DNA of 64,000 nt from Dactylis glomerata (GCA_007115705.1 QXEO01000234.1:2089375-2153374); one strand, 5' to 3'; counted from the first letter of the stretch, positions 45,223 to 58,140 are shown. The notes: a model not told the origin generated them from the letters alone. Numbers and translations are program-made.

Positions 45223-47790
45223 TTTTTTTATAAGGGGCACTTTATTATTTAAAAGGTTGCATTATACCCGTCTTCTTCATAACAAAGATACACAAAGCCG
45301 TTCAAGAGTACGCAGCAAAAGAAATACTGGAAGGCGGATTACATATCAAATTGAGCAGATGCAAAACGCCTATTTTTTTGGATAAAGAACATATATTAAT
45401 ATCAAGAAGATACCAATTACACCCAGCTTCTGCAACAACCTACTGCCCTATCGACAATACGGATGCACACAACCAAAATAAAAAGAAGAAGAATTATGAA
45501 AAGAAAAAGTCCCGCTACAGTGAATTATTCCTCGTAGCAGCAGTACTAACACAACCAAAACAGCATCAGAAGTCCAGCTTCTCCAAAAGCGACGCCTCCA
45601 AGAAGGAAACGGTGCATAAGCACCACCATCGCCCGATCAAAGATCTTAGGTTTTCACCCTGGAAAAAGTTCTCGCTCACAAAACAATGCCTTCAGCAAGG
45701 CCATTGTCAGGCACAACCAATTAAGGTCAGACCTTGGATTTTCACCCTGCAAGGTCGAACTTTGAACTTCACCTATGCTACCGCCCCCACTTGCCAAAGC
45801 TGCTGCTACGAGTAACGAATCACCAAGCAAGATCCTCATCGCCACAAAGACTCGAATCACCACTACAAGTCCTTAGAGACTCAGCTTTAATATCATTCTT
45901 CACCTCTGAATTCAGCATGGACCGTAAGACGAGTCTCGAGATGGCAACAGACAACAAAGCTTCGCCAGGCTCCCTCTGAAACCAAATGGTCTGAAAAAAC
46001 ACATGGGTGCGCACGACCGAATTCCATCTGATCCAGCAATCTCCAAGCTTGAGGTGCCCAGTGGAGTTCGCCAGCGGAGCCTTCCAGAACTCAACACTTT
46101 GGCCAGATCAATGAGAGAATGTAGCCATCAGATCTTTGTCTTCGCACGAGAGAAACCCTAGGACCACCACCTTTATTCAACCGGCCGACCAACTCTGGTG
46201 GAGGAGTAGGCCACCACCACCATGCCCGGAACCGCAGTCCTAGGTGACCTCGTGATATCGAATAAACCGCCGCTGCCACCGCCGCACTTGGTCCCCTACG
46301 AGAGGAGTCATCGCCGGCTGAGCTTCCTCCAAACCGAACGGCCGCAAAGAAGAACAATCCATCTGCAGACAAGCTCGCCGCTGACGGACGAGCGGGTGTG
46401 GCCCACAAGCCCAGATCTAGGCCTAGATGGGCCAGATCGAACCCAGGCGCCGCCGCCACGATCAAACCCAGAGCTGCATTTCCCCGGTCGAACGTGGTCG
46501 TCGCTGCGTGAGCACGAGGGAGCCACCGCCGCTGGATGTTCCACTCCCCGACCCCCCCCCCAACTCTGCCGCCCATGCTGACAGCTGCCGCCACTCCGCC
46601 TTGAAGCGCCGCTGCAATGCCACCCCTCCATCGTTCGCCCTCCGCTTTGGCAGGCCGGGTGCCGCCACCGCAGCCAGAGATGGCGACGGCAGTGGCCAGG
46701 GGAGCAACGGCTGGGGAGAGCCTCTAGGGATTCCGGCGGATCCTCCGAAGCCGCTCGAGCAGGAGCGGCTCGGGAGTCGTCCCTTCCATGCACAAACCCA
46801 TCACCTGAGTTCAAATCCTCACGGATGCGAATGAAAGTTCCTATTTATACTTGAGGACCAGGTTTTTCCTAGGACTCATGCAATTTATCTTGAGGACCAG
46901 GTTTCTTGGTTATTCGAGATTAAAAATCCTTGTACTCATACTTAATGGTTGTGTGCATCCCTAGTTGGTGCAGAGGCCAGGGAAGTGAAATTCTCCCCCA
47001 AAGAAGAAAATGCAAAATGCCTATGCAGGTGGAGGTTTAATTCATAAATTATGTTGTCACCCATATTGGAAAAAATATCCCTCGCCGTAATGTCAAACCG
47101 CGTATAGACCTCCATAAATAGGTCACAGTTCTCTACCCGTTGAAGAGACCACAAACAGAACGTACCAATTTATTGGTAAATGACCTGCAAGGGAGAAGAA
47201 TTTTTATTATTAAACACTTTATCATTTCTACATAGCCATGCGACCAAATAATAGCAAGCGCTCCCACCCTAATAAGCGTTCTAAACCGGTGATCAATACC
47301 GTGAAGCCAATTTCCAAAGATATTGGTGACACTTCATGGGGGATACAGGTTAGAAGCTACTTGGATGATTGACCACATAGACCTGACAAATTGACATTAG
47401 AAAAAGATTACAAAAAGAGGTGTTTAATCGACTTGTCGTGGTGACAAAATACACACCTCTTACTCCTATGTCAATTCCTTTATTTTTAGTAAGAATTACT
47501 CCTTGACGAAAATACGAGGCAAATACTTTGGTTTTTACCGGTATTTTCATCTTCCAAATACTGATAGGTCGTATGACTCAGAAATCATGACTGTGCCCTC
47601 ATCGTGACATGTGAAGTTTCCTAGAGGCCATAAAAAGATTAAAGAACAAATTAGGTTGCCGTGAGTTGTAGGCTTGTAGCGAATGAACAAAAAAACGTTC
47701 GCTAAGTTTCCACCAATTGAGAGACTGCACTAGATCGGCTCTAACCTTTACAACGGAAGTGTAAATTATATCTCCACCACCACACCACTA
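45223..47790 (-). mobile_element. 5'-truncated LINE, minus strand, interrupted by a retroposon
   Basis: The left edge is a poly-T run (45223-45229). Reading leftward, it is preceded by a grass LINE 3' end that includes GGGTATAATGCAACC and AATAATAAAGTGCCCC. The zf-RVT C-terminus of ORF2 lies at about 47040-47560 (IWKMKIPVKTKVFASYF, FGNWLHGIDHRFRTLIRVGA, LQRVENCDLFMEV), with frameshifts. A second retroposon (45373-47009) sits in the 3' untranslated part, flanked by a 14-base duplication. The right boundary is approximate. I did not find the outer target duplication. Confidence 0.75.
45373..47009 (-). mobile_element. Retroposon inserted in the LINE 3' region
   Basis: A 14-base duplication with one mismatch, ATGCAAAAYGCCTA (45359-45372 and 47010-47023), flanks a minus-strand insert ending in poly-A (seven T at 45373-45379). 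Its far end, 46091-46814, is GC-rich with overlapping open frames but no protein I recognise. The 3' part (45430-45800) resembles a common non-LTR-like grass repeat with AGAAGCTGGGTGTAATTGG before the tail. It may be a LINE 5' region or a retroposed transcript. Confidence 0.65.
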
Positions 47791-48377
47791 TTTTTTTCTG
47801 GTGAATAGAGAGCTTTATACTCAACTGGTGTCTGGTGAGTACAATCAGGTGCCCGGACAATTTTCTAGTTGACAGGAGCACAGCCAAACCATTGTACGAT
47901 CATGAACTTCTCCCATATGCAGCTAACTCATCAATAAATTTATTTCGATTTCTACCAATCTTCACACAGCCAAACTCCCATCACAAAACAGAGATCATCT
48001 CACTTCATTTGTAATGTTCGCGTGGCTCGACCAGCAACGTTTATTTGATGTAATGTTTGCAACGATAACTGCACAGTGGCAGATATGACCAATTGGAGGG
48101 CTAATCTCTCTCTTCGTGGGTGGGCACCCGTTCATGTTGTGAGGAAGCGACATTACTGAAAAGATGATCGTGTCATCATCCCCGCGAAGGAACAGCCCAT
48201 ATAGTAGCATCCCATTATTCTAAATGAACAAACTATCGATATTTAACTTAACCCAGCCTGGGGCAGGGTTACTTCACAAGGGTTTGGCCGTGATGGCTTC
48301 ACCATGCAGTCAAGCTCGACGAGCAGAGGTACCATGGTCGATGAGTAGGTTTGCGACAATGCTAGCACTACCTGACA
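47791..48377. other. Unassigned sequence
   Basis: Short minus frames only. One near 48290-48420 has a faint RNase H-like look, but I cannot support a call. Confidence 0.35.
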
Positions 48378-48800
48378 TAAGTCAAAAAGAAACGACCGCG
48401 TGGCCGATTGCGACAGCAAATGCATCTACTATATCTATTTTTGTGTATCCCAGTGCCTCCTCCCACGCCCATGTATGGCAGCATACAATAGTATACATTG
48501 TTCGATTCCATCTGTTGTTGTGAGTTGCTACTGCTGCCCCTTTAGCTGATCTAATCTGCAGTGCATTCGGCATTGGGGAACCAAATTGTATATATACTAT
48601 ATAGTGCTATTGCAGGCGAAAAATGGGGTAGCATTTTATTTATGGTCACCACATTGGTTGTTAGGTTGAAGGTTGGTGGGAACGTTTTGATTGTGCAATG
48701 ATAGCTCGTTTCGGATTCTGCTGAATCTTGACGTGCCACGGGACATATAAACTTGTGACTTGTGAGCATACACGAGCACCGTGATAAGGTGCACATTGCC

Positions 48801-49707
48801 ACTAATGGCGCCAAGAGAAAGTCCTTCGCATCGCTTATCATGCTTGTTTCGAGGGAGATTTGGATAGAGCGCAACGTAAGAGTCTTCTGCAAAATTTCAT
48901 CCTTGCCTAGTGTCGTGATTGATAGGCAGGGGCGGAGCTTAGTGAGGGCAAAACCGGGCAGTGGCCCGCCCTGCCCAGGAGCGAAACGAAAAAGTGTACC
49001 TGTGCCGCTACGATTAAAGACCACAAACTCGGTTCAGTCGCCCTCAAATGCTGTTGTCAGTTCCCGATTCAGTTCGTCCTTCGTTATTCTTGCTCCTCAG
49101 CGCTGCACTGATGGGCTACAGTTTAAGGCAGCAGCTGTGAGCGGACGATCGGGCGGCAGAGTTCTAGTAGCGGCCAGACTATAGTCGATCCGGCGAGTGG
49201 CGGCCGTCCAACAGCGATTAGGGACGGCGAGCGGCGAGGACGCCAATTCCGCAACCCTAGCCCCTGGACACAAGCGAAGGCGACCAATCAGCTGGCTACG
49301 GCTTAGCCCGGCGCATCTCCTATATCTGCTCCAATCTTCCTGCTACAAGCCTGCACCCGCTCCAGTTTTCCTCAGACAAACACGGCACAGTAACACTCTA
49401 TAGAATATGTATGTATCTGAGCTGATATCTAACTATTATGAACCACAAGTACTAAATATATGTCTTATATATTGGGTTTTTTCTGCTCTAGCTTGGCCCG
49501 CCCAACTTTTTTCTTGAAGCTCCGCCACTGTTGATAGGATTAGAGAGGCTACTCTTTGAAGCTTGGTGAGTGCTAAGTACTTGGGGTCTTTGATGCCGCG
49601 AGAGTGATTATTTTGGTCGGTCGGGCCTCTTGGCTTGGCTTGTAACAAACTTTAAACTTCTTCTTAATTAATAAATAGGGCAAAGCTTTTGCCCCTTTCA
49701 AAAAAAA
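48801..49707 (+). mobile_element. 5'-truncated LINE fragment interrupted by a hAT element
   Basis: A perfect 18-base duplication GATAAGGTGCACATTGCC (48783-48800 and 49708-49725) flanks an insert ending in TTTCAAAAAAAA. The start encodes the ORF2 end (LIMLVSREIWIERNVRVF). Just before the tail is a perfect stem-loop GGGCAAA-GCT-TTTGCCC (49678-49694). The coding part is split at 48926 by a hAT element and resumes at 49539. Confidence 0.92.
48927..49530. mobile_element. Non-autonomous hAT element, 604 bp
   Basis: It has a perfect 8-base duplication TTGATAGG (48919-48926 and 49531-49538) and terminal inverted repeats CAGGGGCGGAGCTT / AAGCTCCGCCACTG. The 8-base duplication and CAG-GGCGGA ends are typical of hAT. 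There is no transposase. Open frames inside are not recognisable. Confidence 0.92.
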
Positions 49708-49900
49708 GATAAGGTGCACATTGCCCCTCTATCAGACAAACTACAATTATATATCGTTCTTACATGACGAAAACTGGCCAAGTTACCGAGGGATATGAAA
49801 TATCCAGAGGTCATGGAAAAAATCAGATTGGCATTGATCAGCAAATGTGATCAATCAGCCGAGTGTAGCATGTATATCCATAATGTACAAAATCGCTGCT

Positions 49901-52900
49901 CTAAACCGAAAGCCCTTCTGGGTTGTGCGCCTCAATGTCAACATGTCTGATTCCAGGCACGATCTTCTGTATCTCTGACTCCAGCCGATCCACTTCATAT
50001 CCCAGAGCATCCACTACACCCTCACCTGTACAAGCAATTTGTGGCTTTTCAGACCAAGAAGATAACAAGCATATAACTTGTTTTACAAGAGCAGCATATC
50101 ACATACCATAGTTCGCCATGACCTTTCGTAACTCTGCATCATCATCCTTCAACGAAGCCTCCCGAAACTGTAATAACGAAACCATAAGTTGTATAGGCCA
50201 AGAGAGGATGCCTGGAAAAGGAATAGCGATCACAGTGCAAAGATGCAAACTTCAAAGTAACTTACTTGGATGAATCTTTGGGTATAGATCCTACTTTCAT
50301 CTACACCTTAATTTTTTTTATGGAGGATTATTGAGATGCTTACATGCGAAGTGCACACAGTTTAAAATCAAAATGGGACTTTGCACTTGACATTTCCCCA
50401 TCTTACAACAAGGACTTTCTGAATTGCTAGAATACAATCATCTCAGAAAGGAATGTATCTAGTGCACCCCCTCCTTGTTTCGTCAATATGTGTGAAACAG
50501 GAATAAATATGAACAGTGCAAAGATGCAGCTCATACTGCGATGTGAAACAGCTTAGATAAAACTATGAGTATAAAATCATAATTCCTCTTTCATCTACAC
50601 CTTGTAACTCTTTCTTGGGGGTGCACTAGGCCAATAAAAAAACAAGTTTAAAAGTTGTCAAAATTCTGAAATTAATTTATGGCATAGAGATAATACACAA
50701 CTACCTTGCCACAAATTTTCAGATTTAAATTAAACAACCAGACAAATCAGACTGCGAACAGTAGTGAATTCAAATCCAGAATGAATAGTATCTATGTCAA
50801 TTAAAGGGACTAAAAAATCAATTAAATATTAAACAAATTATTTGAAATTCTAAACTGGAAAATGGGGGGGGGGGGGGGGGTAGTCCTATGCATTGTACAA
50901 GGCTTACTTAATAATACTGAAAAATAGAGTAAATAACCGGGACATTATTAAAAGACAAATGTCTTCCTCTTTTAGTTTTTCATATTTGGAATCTAAAAAT
51001 TTGTGATATGATTTATATGTCTTGTATGAATGTGCACTTTTTTCGAAAAATTTCAGGACTTCTAAATTGTTGAACTAGAAGCGTAGTGCACCCAATATGC
51101 CCCTGTATTTTGGGGAGGATTATTGAAACCTACTAGTATGTGCACATAACTGACATTGAAGTGAGGGTTTCCACTTGATATTTCCCCACCAGACAGCAAG
51201 GAAATGCAGTTAATTCATTTGTTTACCACGGCCAGTAAGCATGATATATTAATTACACAACTCTATAGTGGTAAGTGTCAGACTAGCATCAGGGTATCAA
51301 ACAAGCCACTAAACACCAATTGGTTGACTGACTGTTGACACTCTAGCCACAGTTCAACTTATCAACTATACTTGCCAGAAGAGCAATTGAGAGACTACCT
51401 AAAACTTCAATTGACTGATGGCTTCATTTAAGACAGATCAGCAGATAAATTAACAATTACTCACTAGACTAGAACAGAGCAGTAACATTACCCATAACGG
51501 ACAGCAACCACAAACTATAACTACAGTACTTTAAAGTAAAACAGACACCTGTTTTGCCCATACTCCACGTCCAGTCCTTTTCATATAATTTTGCACCAAG
51601 ACTACTCCATTGAAATCTGTGGGATGATTAGATCAATATATTGTCAAGACAAGATCAGAAAGGGAAGACAAAATACAGAAAGCAGGTACAGGTGAGCTCA
51701 ACAGATTAGCAAATTTCAATGGGAGGACTCAACAGGTTAGCAAATTGTGGGGATACCCCTTTCAAACATCATTCATAATGTACATATGCTTTGCGTACCA
51801 TAATGTTCTTTTTGTTTCGCAATAAAGAATTGATACGCATGCAGTAGTGCACCCTCTTAGTATTTGGTGACACTCTGCCACTGTCTATCCCCTACTCACC
51901 AATAACACTATAGGACACTCTTCCTCCCATACCAACACCAGGGGGAAATCCTTGCAGGCAAGTCATTGTACTGATTGGAATATATGACATCAATAACCTC
52001 AAGTAACATAACAGTAAATTTGGCTGACTAAGTGCCTACTGCCACCAAATCATATAGTTAGCTCACTGATGTGTCTTCCTTCTTAATTTTATTCAATAGC
52101 CTAGACATGTTTGTAAAGCATTATCCTCGAGATTGAAAGCTTAAAATTGTACAAACATCCATTGCAGATGGATATAATCAACTCGATTATTTGCAGACTA
52201 AAATCCAGTTCATCAAATAGAAACAACTTAGATTGACTAAAGTGGTCTATTGACTATAAAGTGGTCTGTTAGACTGTTACTAATAAAATTCCAGAAAGAA
52301 CACATCCTAGACTAAAGAGTGATGGGCCAATTTATCAAATAAAAACAAACAAGGTTAACCAAAAAGAGTGCTCCGTAATATTAACTTTCAAAAAAAATGA
52401 CAGTAGACTAAGGAACGGTGGATAGAACTGCAACTAACACCTCGATATGGAATTGCCCTGTCCTCACAAGTATAAACTAAAAGTGGCAGTAAACAGAATA
52501 ACTGCAAAGCTGGAATATGGCACATGATAAGAGCTATACCAATTTCTGCTTTGAATCTAAAGAATCCTGGTCCGATCACCTCACTTTTGCAATCATAAAG
52601 AGAATCTACAACCTGCGAGATGCAATAACATCAGCTTCATAACATAACTTCTAAAACATTGTATGAAAGTAGATCAATCCGGAAGTTACCGGATCAGATT
52701 TCAGAAATTCAAGAACTCGCTGCATATCATGATCATCGATGGCCCTGCCTATTAAAGCATGTCGGTTCCTCTGAATGAGAAAAATCGCAACCTATACAGA
52801 TAGCACAATTGTTAGATCTTCCTCCGAAACAAGGAATATTTAGGCATGAACAAAAAGAAGCAAATCCTAAACAAACCATCACGGGAACAAACATAACCAA

Positions 52901-55900
52901 GATGAAAACATACATAGTGGTCTGGATTTTGCAGAAACCATCTCTGTGAAAACGTTGGGTATATAGACTTAGAGCCATATTCAGTTCCCATAGCATTTAG
53001 TGAAAATATTGATTGGTTGAAGATGGTCAGCGATCGTTATAATAGTTTATTTATAGTTATGTATAGAGAACACAGGAAGAGGTGGAGTGAAACTGGTTTT
53101 AGTTATCCTAGCTTTATGACTTTATCCCATACTAAACAAACAAGGTTTTATAATGATAGGCTAACAAAAATGCTGCCTTCTCACAAATTTGACACGGGTT
53201 ATTCACAGGTAATAAATAGCAAGTGTTGCCTGAGAGTATCAACTATCCCTAGGTTACCTATGGATAGCATCAACAATTTCACTATAAAAAAAGGAAATAT
53301 TGAATGCCAAGTGATACAGAAAACCTGAATAAACCAGAAACCAAATAAAAGTAGCGCCTCTTACAAGATACAGTAGATTTTAAGTAAAACATACTTCAGA
53401 CTTCACGCAACCAACAAATACATCAAGAAACATACTGCTACAGTAGCAGACGAGCAGTAGCAATTATAAAAAAATTGGTCTTGCCGCTTGAAAAAATACA
53501 AATTTGTACCACCAAATACAGTCCATGCAACGTGCCACATCAACATATAGCACATGTTGCTAGTCTGACTGTTATGTTGCAGCCAAGACACTTTTCTGTC
53601 TGGCACACTGATGAACATAACATCATTTGCCTATTTCTGGCATAATCGGACAGACCATAGTACTATAAAGTAACAGAAGATAATCATTTGGCAATAGATG
53701 GAAGCTTTAACAAGAAAAAGTGATGAAGAAATGGAAAAGAAAAGAGGCTAACAGGTCATAAAATACTAGAGAGATGGGAAAATGCTACAATCTGGTAACA
53801 GACCACGATGAGTATATGCAATAACAAAGATAATACAATAAGAATAAAATTGAGTAGAGAGTTCAAATGGCGGAATATGTAGCTTTGCATCAACACTAGA
53901 ACATAACGATATCAATTTGTTTCAGATTCTCATGAAAATTTGTAAGGAAAAGTTAGTAAAATTGTCAGAACTAAGAAGCTTCAATCCAAGCACAGAGCAA
54001 AATAGTACAAAAATCATTTGTATGAAAAGAATCGTAAGCCAATGGAAGCAAAAGAAATATGAAGCATTGAAAACTAGCATACCATTCCAAGTAAGTTACC
54101 AACAATGATGGAACCAATTGGATCATATATAGGATTTCCAGTCATTTGAACAGCCACCAAAGATGCTCCTGCAATAGCAAGACCTGTAACAGCAGCACCA
54201 TCCTGTCGGACAATATTGGGATATGAGAAGTAAACCAAGGAAGTTAAGATAAGGAATAAGTGGTAAATCTCTTGCAGGAAGTGATTGGGCTACAAGAAAA
54301 AAAGGAGTTAAGGTAATTTAGAGCGCATTGCTCACTTCAGTCATAACAGCAACTGAAGTTGGATCATGACCACGCCAGATGTAGTCTCTGATACTCATTC
54401 CTTCTGCTGCTGCACCTTTCTTAACAGCTTTTATAGCAACAAGAAGTGAAGCACCTAAATAGACAACAGGATTACTCAACTACAACCATAGCTAAATATT
54501 ACTAAAGTAAATAAAGAGAACAAGTGTTCGTGCACCTTCAATTAGGATTGACCCGCCAATCACTAATGCAGCATAGTGAATGTTCTCAGGAGTCTGAAAT
54601 AAAAGTATTAAGATATGAAAACTGTGCTTGGGGATAACACTCGACAATAAATGGAATGCATATGCAAAATATTCTATTGAAATAAAGGATACATTGGCAT
54701 CATACTTGAGTACTCCATAAGTTCTGAACTCCATGCACAATAGTAGCACCTGAACCCAAGCAGAATATTCCAACCGCAGATATCAAGGACCATACAAATC
54801 TTTCTTTTGAATAACCATAGCTGCGAAAAAGAAAAAGCTATGGTAAGCAATCATTGAGTCAAACATAAGGCATCACTTCAATTTATGGCATATATCAGAT
54901 AGCCTTGTTACTGGATATCTAGTGACTACTCCTTTTTATGATATAATGATTAAAACCAGGATTCTTCCTTATCACTAATAGTCAATTCAAATAAATTTTA
55001 CTTCCAAGAAAATGACTGGACTTCTTGATAAAAAGAATGACTGCCTTATCAAACTGAAGAAAATGCAGTAAGAAAGGCAGATATTTGTTAACAAAGCATG
55101 CACTGCAATACGAAAAGTTATATACATACGGGTGTAGAGCATCTGGAGCACGTCTTGAACTTCTCAAACCATATGCAAGAAGAGCCTGAAGTTTGATAGG
55201 CAGTTAGTTCCTGGGTCTGATATTTCAATCCATATCAAGAAATAGACAGGAAAGAAAAATGACCACCAACTTATGATGCAAAGTGTTAAGTTACCTGGTT
55301 AGCAAAGTCTGCAACTGAATGCACTAGCTCAGCTAGCATAACATGACTAGATGTTGAAAACCACACACCAAACTTTAGCGTGAAGACAAGGAAATTACAC
55401 AAAAGTGCCGTGTTAACCGCTCGATGGCTGAGATCAAACCAATAGAATTTGCATGAAAGGAAATGTGTGTTAATATAGAACCTTGCGGGATAATTCAAGA
55501 ATACAATGACAAAATAATGGTCACTATTTCCCAATAAAATTGTCAATGTAATTTAAAATAACTAATATGATAATACCCTTACAACAGTGCAGTGTGTGTT
55601 TCATAGAGAGAGACCATCACAATTCATAATTTGCCAGAAATGAAAAACTATTCAGTTTGGACCTTTCTCATTTGATTGGAGGAATAACTTTTATCTGTCG
55701 TCCAAATAACGTAAGGTACATATTCTACAATCTTATCCTATCAAGCATCTATAACCTACATCAATTACTCTTCCATATGTAACTGGAATAACATTTCTGT
55801 CCTATCACAATGTACATCAATTGACTGATACAATTGTGCCAATTAAGCATATATTGTCCCATCATATAGTATATTGTCCCATGATATATAGAGCATAAAA

Positions 55901-56481
55901 AACGGTTCCTAACTTAAGGAAAGCAAGGGCTGAAACACGCAAGGACATCAACTGGCTGATACTATTGTATTGTGCCAATTAAGCAGCTTATTTTGAGAAG
56001 AAAAGGGGGACATCCGAATCACCTGTGCTCATCGTCGAAGTGCGTCTGCTTCTTGCTCTTGGCGACACGCAGAGAATAACCTGCGTTCAAACAACAACAG
56101 AAGCACCACACATGGTAAGATGCCTAGCAAACCACCGGAACGAGGACACGGGCAGGGTGCGCGAAAGGGGGCACTCCTCTTACCGCGGGAGATGGTGAGC
56201 AGGGCAGGAGGCGCGTCCGCGATGGCGCCCCGGGGCGGTGACGCTGCTGGGGGTAGCGTCCGCCAGCCGCGGAGGCCTAGGATGCCGGAGGCACCGGAGG
56301 CGGAGCTGAGGAGCGGGCGAGGCGAGAATGGGGGAGACGGGGGCGATGGGTGTCGGTCCTCGCGGTCGTCGTCGCGGCAGAGGAGGTGGAGCGGGGAGGG
56401 AGAGGGGGCGAGGGGGCGGGAGGAGGGCGAGAGGAGGCGGAGGCGGATGGCGGCGGCGGCGCCCGCGAGAGGGCGGCGCAT
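49901..56481 (-). CDS. MTPC4: Cation diffusion facilitator, metal tolerance protein C4 (SLC30A9/ZnT9-like)
   Basis: This is a membrane transporter, presumably for zinc or a similar divalent metal. Coding exons on the minus strand: 56481-56184, 56080-56023, 55427-55295, 55185-55130, 54820-54706, 54593-54536, 54454-54336, 54202-54083, 52791-52690, 52612-52540, 51616-51549, 50167-50107 and 50025-49901. All introns are GT-AG. The parts sum to 1386 bases, 461 residues plus TAG, with no internal stop, close to the Arabidopsis homologue At1g51610 as I recall it. The N-terminus (about 100 residues) is Arg/Ser/Pro-rich and low in acids, consistent with an organelle transit peptide (inferred). The CDF transporter core starts near residue 119. 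HSVADFANQ carries the HxxxD metal-site pattern (His155, Asp159), and HDPTSVAVMTED (His269 on) is the counterpart in the later helix. The C-terminal cytosolic domain follows. It lies in a TE desert of genes yet looks intact. Confidence 0.93.
50625..51095. mobile_element. MITE-like insert in the last large intron of MTPC4
   Basis: The ends form an inverted GGGTGCACTA ... TAGTGCACCC with further partial complementarity. The interior is AT-rich and contains a run of 17 G (50864-50880). Flanking blocks at 50300-50420 and 51100-51200 are direct duplicates (GGAGGATTATTGA..., ...GATATTTCCCCA). The target duplication is not clear. Confidence 0.5.
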
Positions 56482-57839
56482 TTAGGGATGCCGGCGCCGC
56501 CGGTGGTGCTGTTGGTGCTGCTGCCGCGGGCGTGGCGCAGCTTCCATTCGGGGGAAAGCGATAGAGGAACGGAAAGAAAAAGCAGTGATGTGGGTTTTGG
56601 GGTGCACCGTGGGCTGTAGCGTGCTGGACTGGGCTTGGCATCGGGAGTGGAAAAGGCAGCCCTCTCGGTTAGGGACTTAGGGTTGAAATCTCTCCCTTGA
56701 TCGAAAAAGTTCGAGGGTGTACTAGCTCACAGTCACAGATAACCTTTTCTGATCTGAGAAAAAAATTATATGGAGTTCTTCGGTAATTAATTAAGATTAT
56801 TATTTTTCATTAGTAATATATGTCATATTTCTCCTATCTATAAAAATATCGGTGATTTAGTACAACTTTGTATTTTTTGACTTTTTTTCATGAATTGGAG
56901 GGAGCACTATAATTGTAGGAAGGATCTAGCAGCAGTGAAAGGAAAAGCTCTGTGACAGCATGTGTTATATTACGATCCAGACCGCGTGTGTTATATTGTG
57001 ATCCAAATTCTATAAATAAAGGAGAACTTATGACGGAGCGGAGCGAGCTTCATAGTCAGGGTATGGATCAGTACCGACTTATATATATACCGCTTGTAAA
57101 CCATCGCACGGGATAAGTTGCAAATGTGAAATCTCGGCATTGTGTAAACACTTCCACCTAAGTTTTGTTGTCTGGCGTCCATGCTTTTTACCATTCTCAT
57201 TGGAAGGTTTTTCATGTTAAATCCTTTGTGTCCCTTGCAATTTGATTTAATTATCTTTGCTAGTATTTGCCTAATTACAACAATGTGCATTTAATTCTAC
57301 TAGAAAAAACAAAAAATCATAACTCTTAAATAGTGTGTCAAGAGAGTTGTGCTGGTGGTGTTTTACCACATACGGGACTGATGCGTCCATTGCATCCTCA
57401 CTGGGTTGCAAGATCATCATATTTATATTTTCATGGCATCATAAAGTTATGGAGTGATGACGGTAAAAGCATATAAGTGTGGCATCCATTACGCCATCTC
57501 CAGCAATTTTGGGCCCCGATGCAAAATGCGAAATAGGGTCCTAATTTTGAGAAAAATATATATTAATAAAATAACTAAGCATGCTTCACTTAATTATATA
57601 TCTTCCATATGTGCTATTTCATACATTTTTGAAACTATATTAAATACTAATGCTAAAAGAGTGAGGCAAGCATTGAAAAGATAAACTAATCTTATATTCT
57701 AATAAAAAGCATCATCTATCTAGTATTCGACTACAGCGATCTCAATCGGATGTGGATCAATAGAGATCAGGGACTTCCCAAAATTCCCGGACCTGTGCAA
57801 AACTCTAAATACGAGCCTAAGCATAGGCCAGAATAAACT
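56482..57839. other. Upstream region of MTPC4 and unassigned intergenic sequence
   Basis: 56482-56720 is GC-rich and probably holds the 5' untranslated region and promoter. I did not identify a clear TATA box. The rest is AT-rich without credible coding frames. Confidence 0.4.
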
Positions 57840-57931
57840 ATTACATCCGTCCTGAATTGTAAGTTTTGTTAGAGAACAAGTTAGCTTTTTAAAAAGGCTT
57901 ATATTTTAAGACGGGGGGAGTAGTTTGGAGG
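57840..57931. mobile_element. Stowaway-like MITE remnant
   Basis: TTACATCCGTCCTGAATT and TTTTAAGACGGGGGGAG form the inverted ends next to TA dinucleotides, resembling CTCCCTCCGTCC-type Stowaway ends. It is short and diverged. Confidence 0.55.
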
Positions 57932-58140
57932 AGAGAGATGGCTTGCAGCACACAAATGATGAAATGATGAACATGTAAACAAAAAATGAGAATAACGAAA
58001 TTAATGCGTTCACTTGTATACTCATCAACACAATTATTCAATGGGGAAAAGGTGCCTAAATTAATAGTAGGGCATGGAGTTGTAGCCTGTAGTGTTTGCT
58101 TATGGCTCGATCGCACCTAAAATCGAAGAGTGCATTTTCT

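Larger units (their letters stand above)
48378..49900 (+). repeat. Copy C of the MTPC4 downstream flank (with nested LINE and hAT)
   Basis: This is the sequence just downstream of the intact transporter gene on its minus strand. It is shared with copies A and B. Relative to copy A it carries a LINE fragment at 48801-49707. The last 200 bases run into the gene's stop codon and match copy A's passage into the exon relic. Confidence 0.75.

Noticed and set aside
46091..46834. Frames of 119-168 codons on both strands
   Set aside because: They overlap each other in GC-rich sequence and show no known domain. They are treated as part of a retroposon.
49901..54773. Separate small genes suggested by individual intron-spanning frames
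   Set aside because: They are single exons of the transporter extended into introns. Splice joints explain them all.
56029..56641. Alternative GC-rich frames over the first MTPC4 exon, including one starting upstream at 56641
   Set aside because: Only the frame from 56481 joins through a GT donor at 56183 to the conserved downstream exons. The others end or read into introns.
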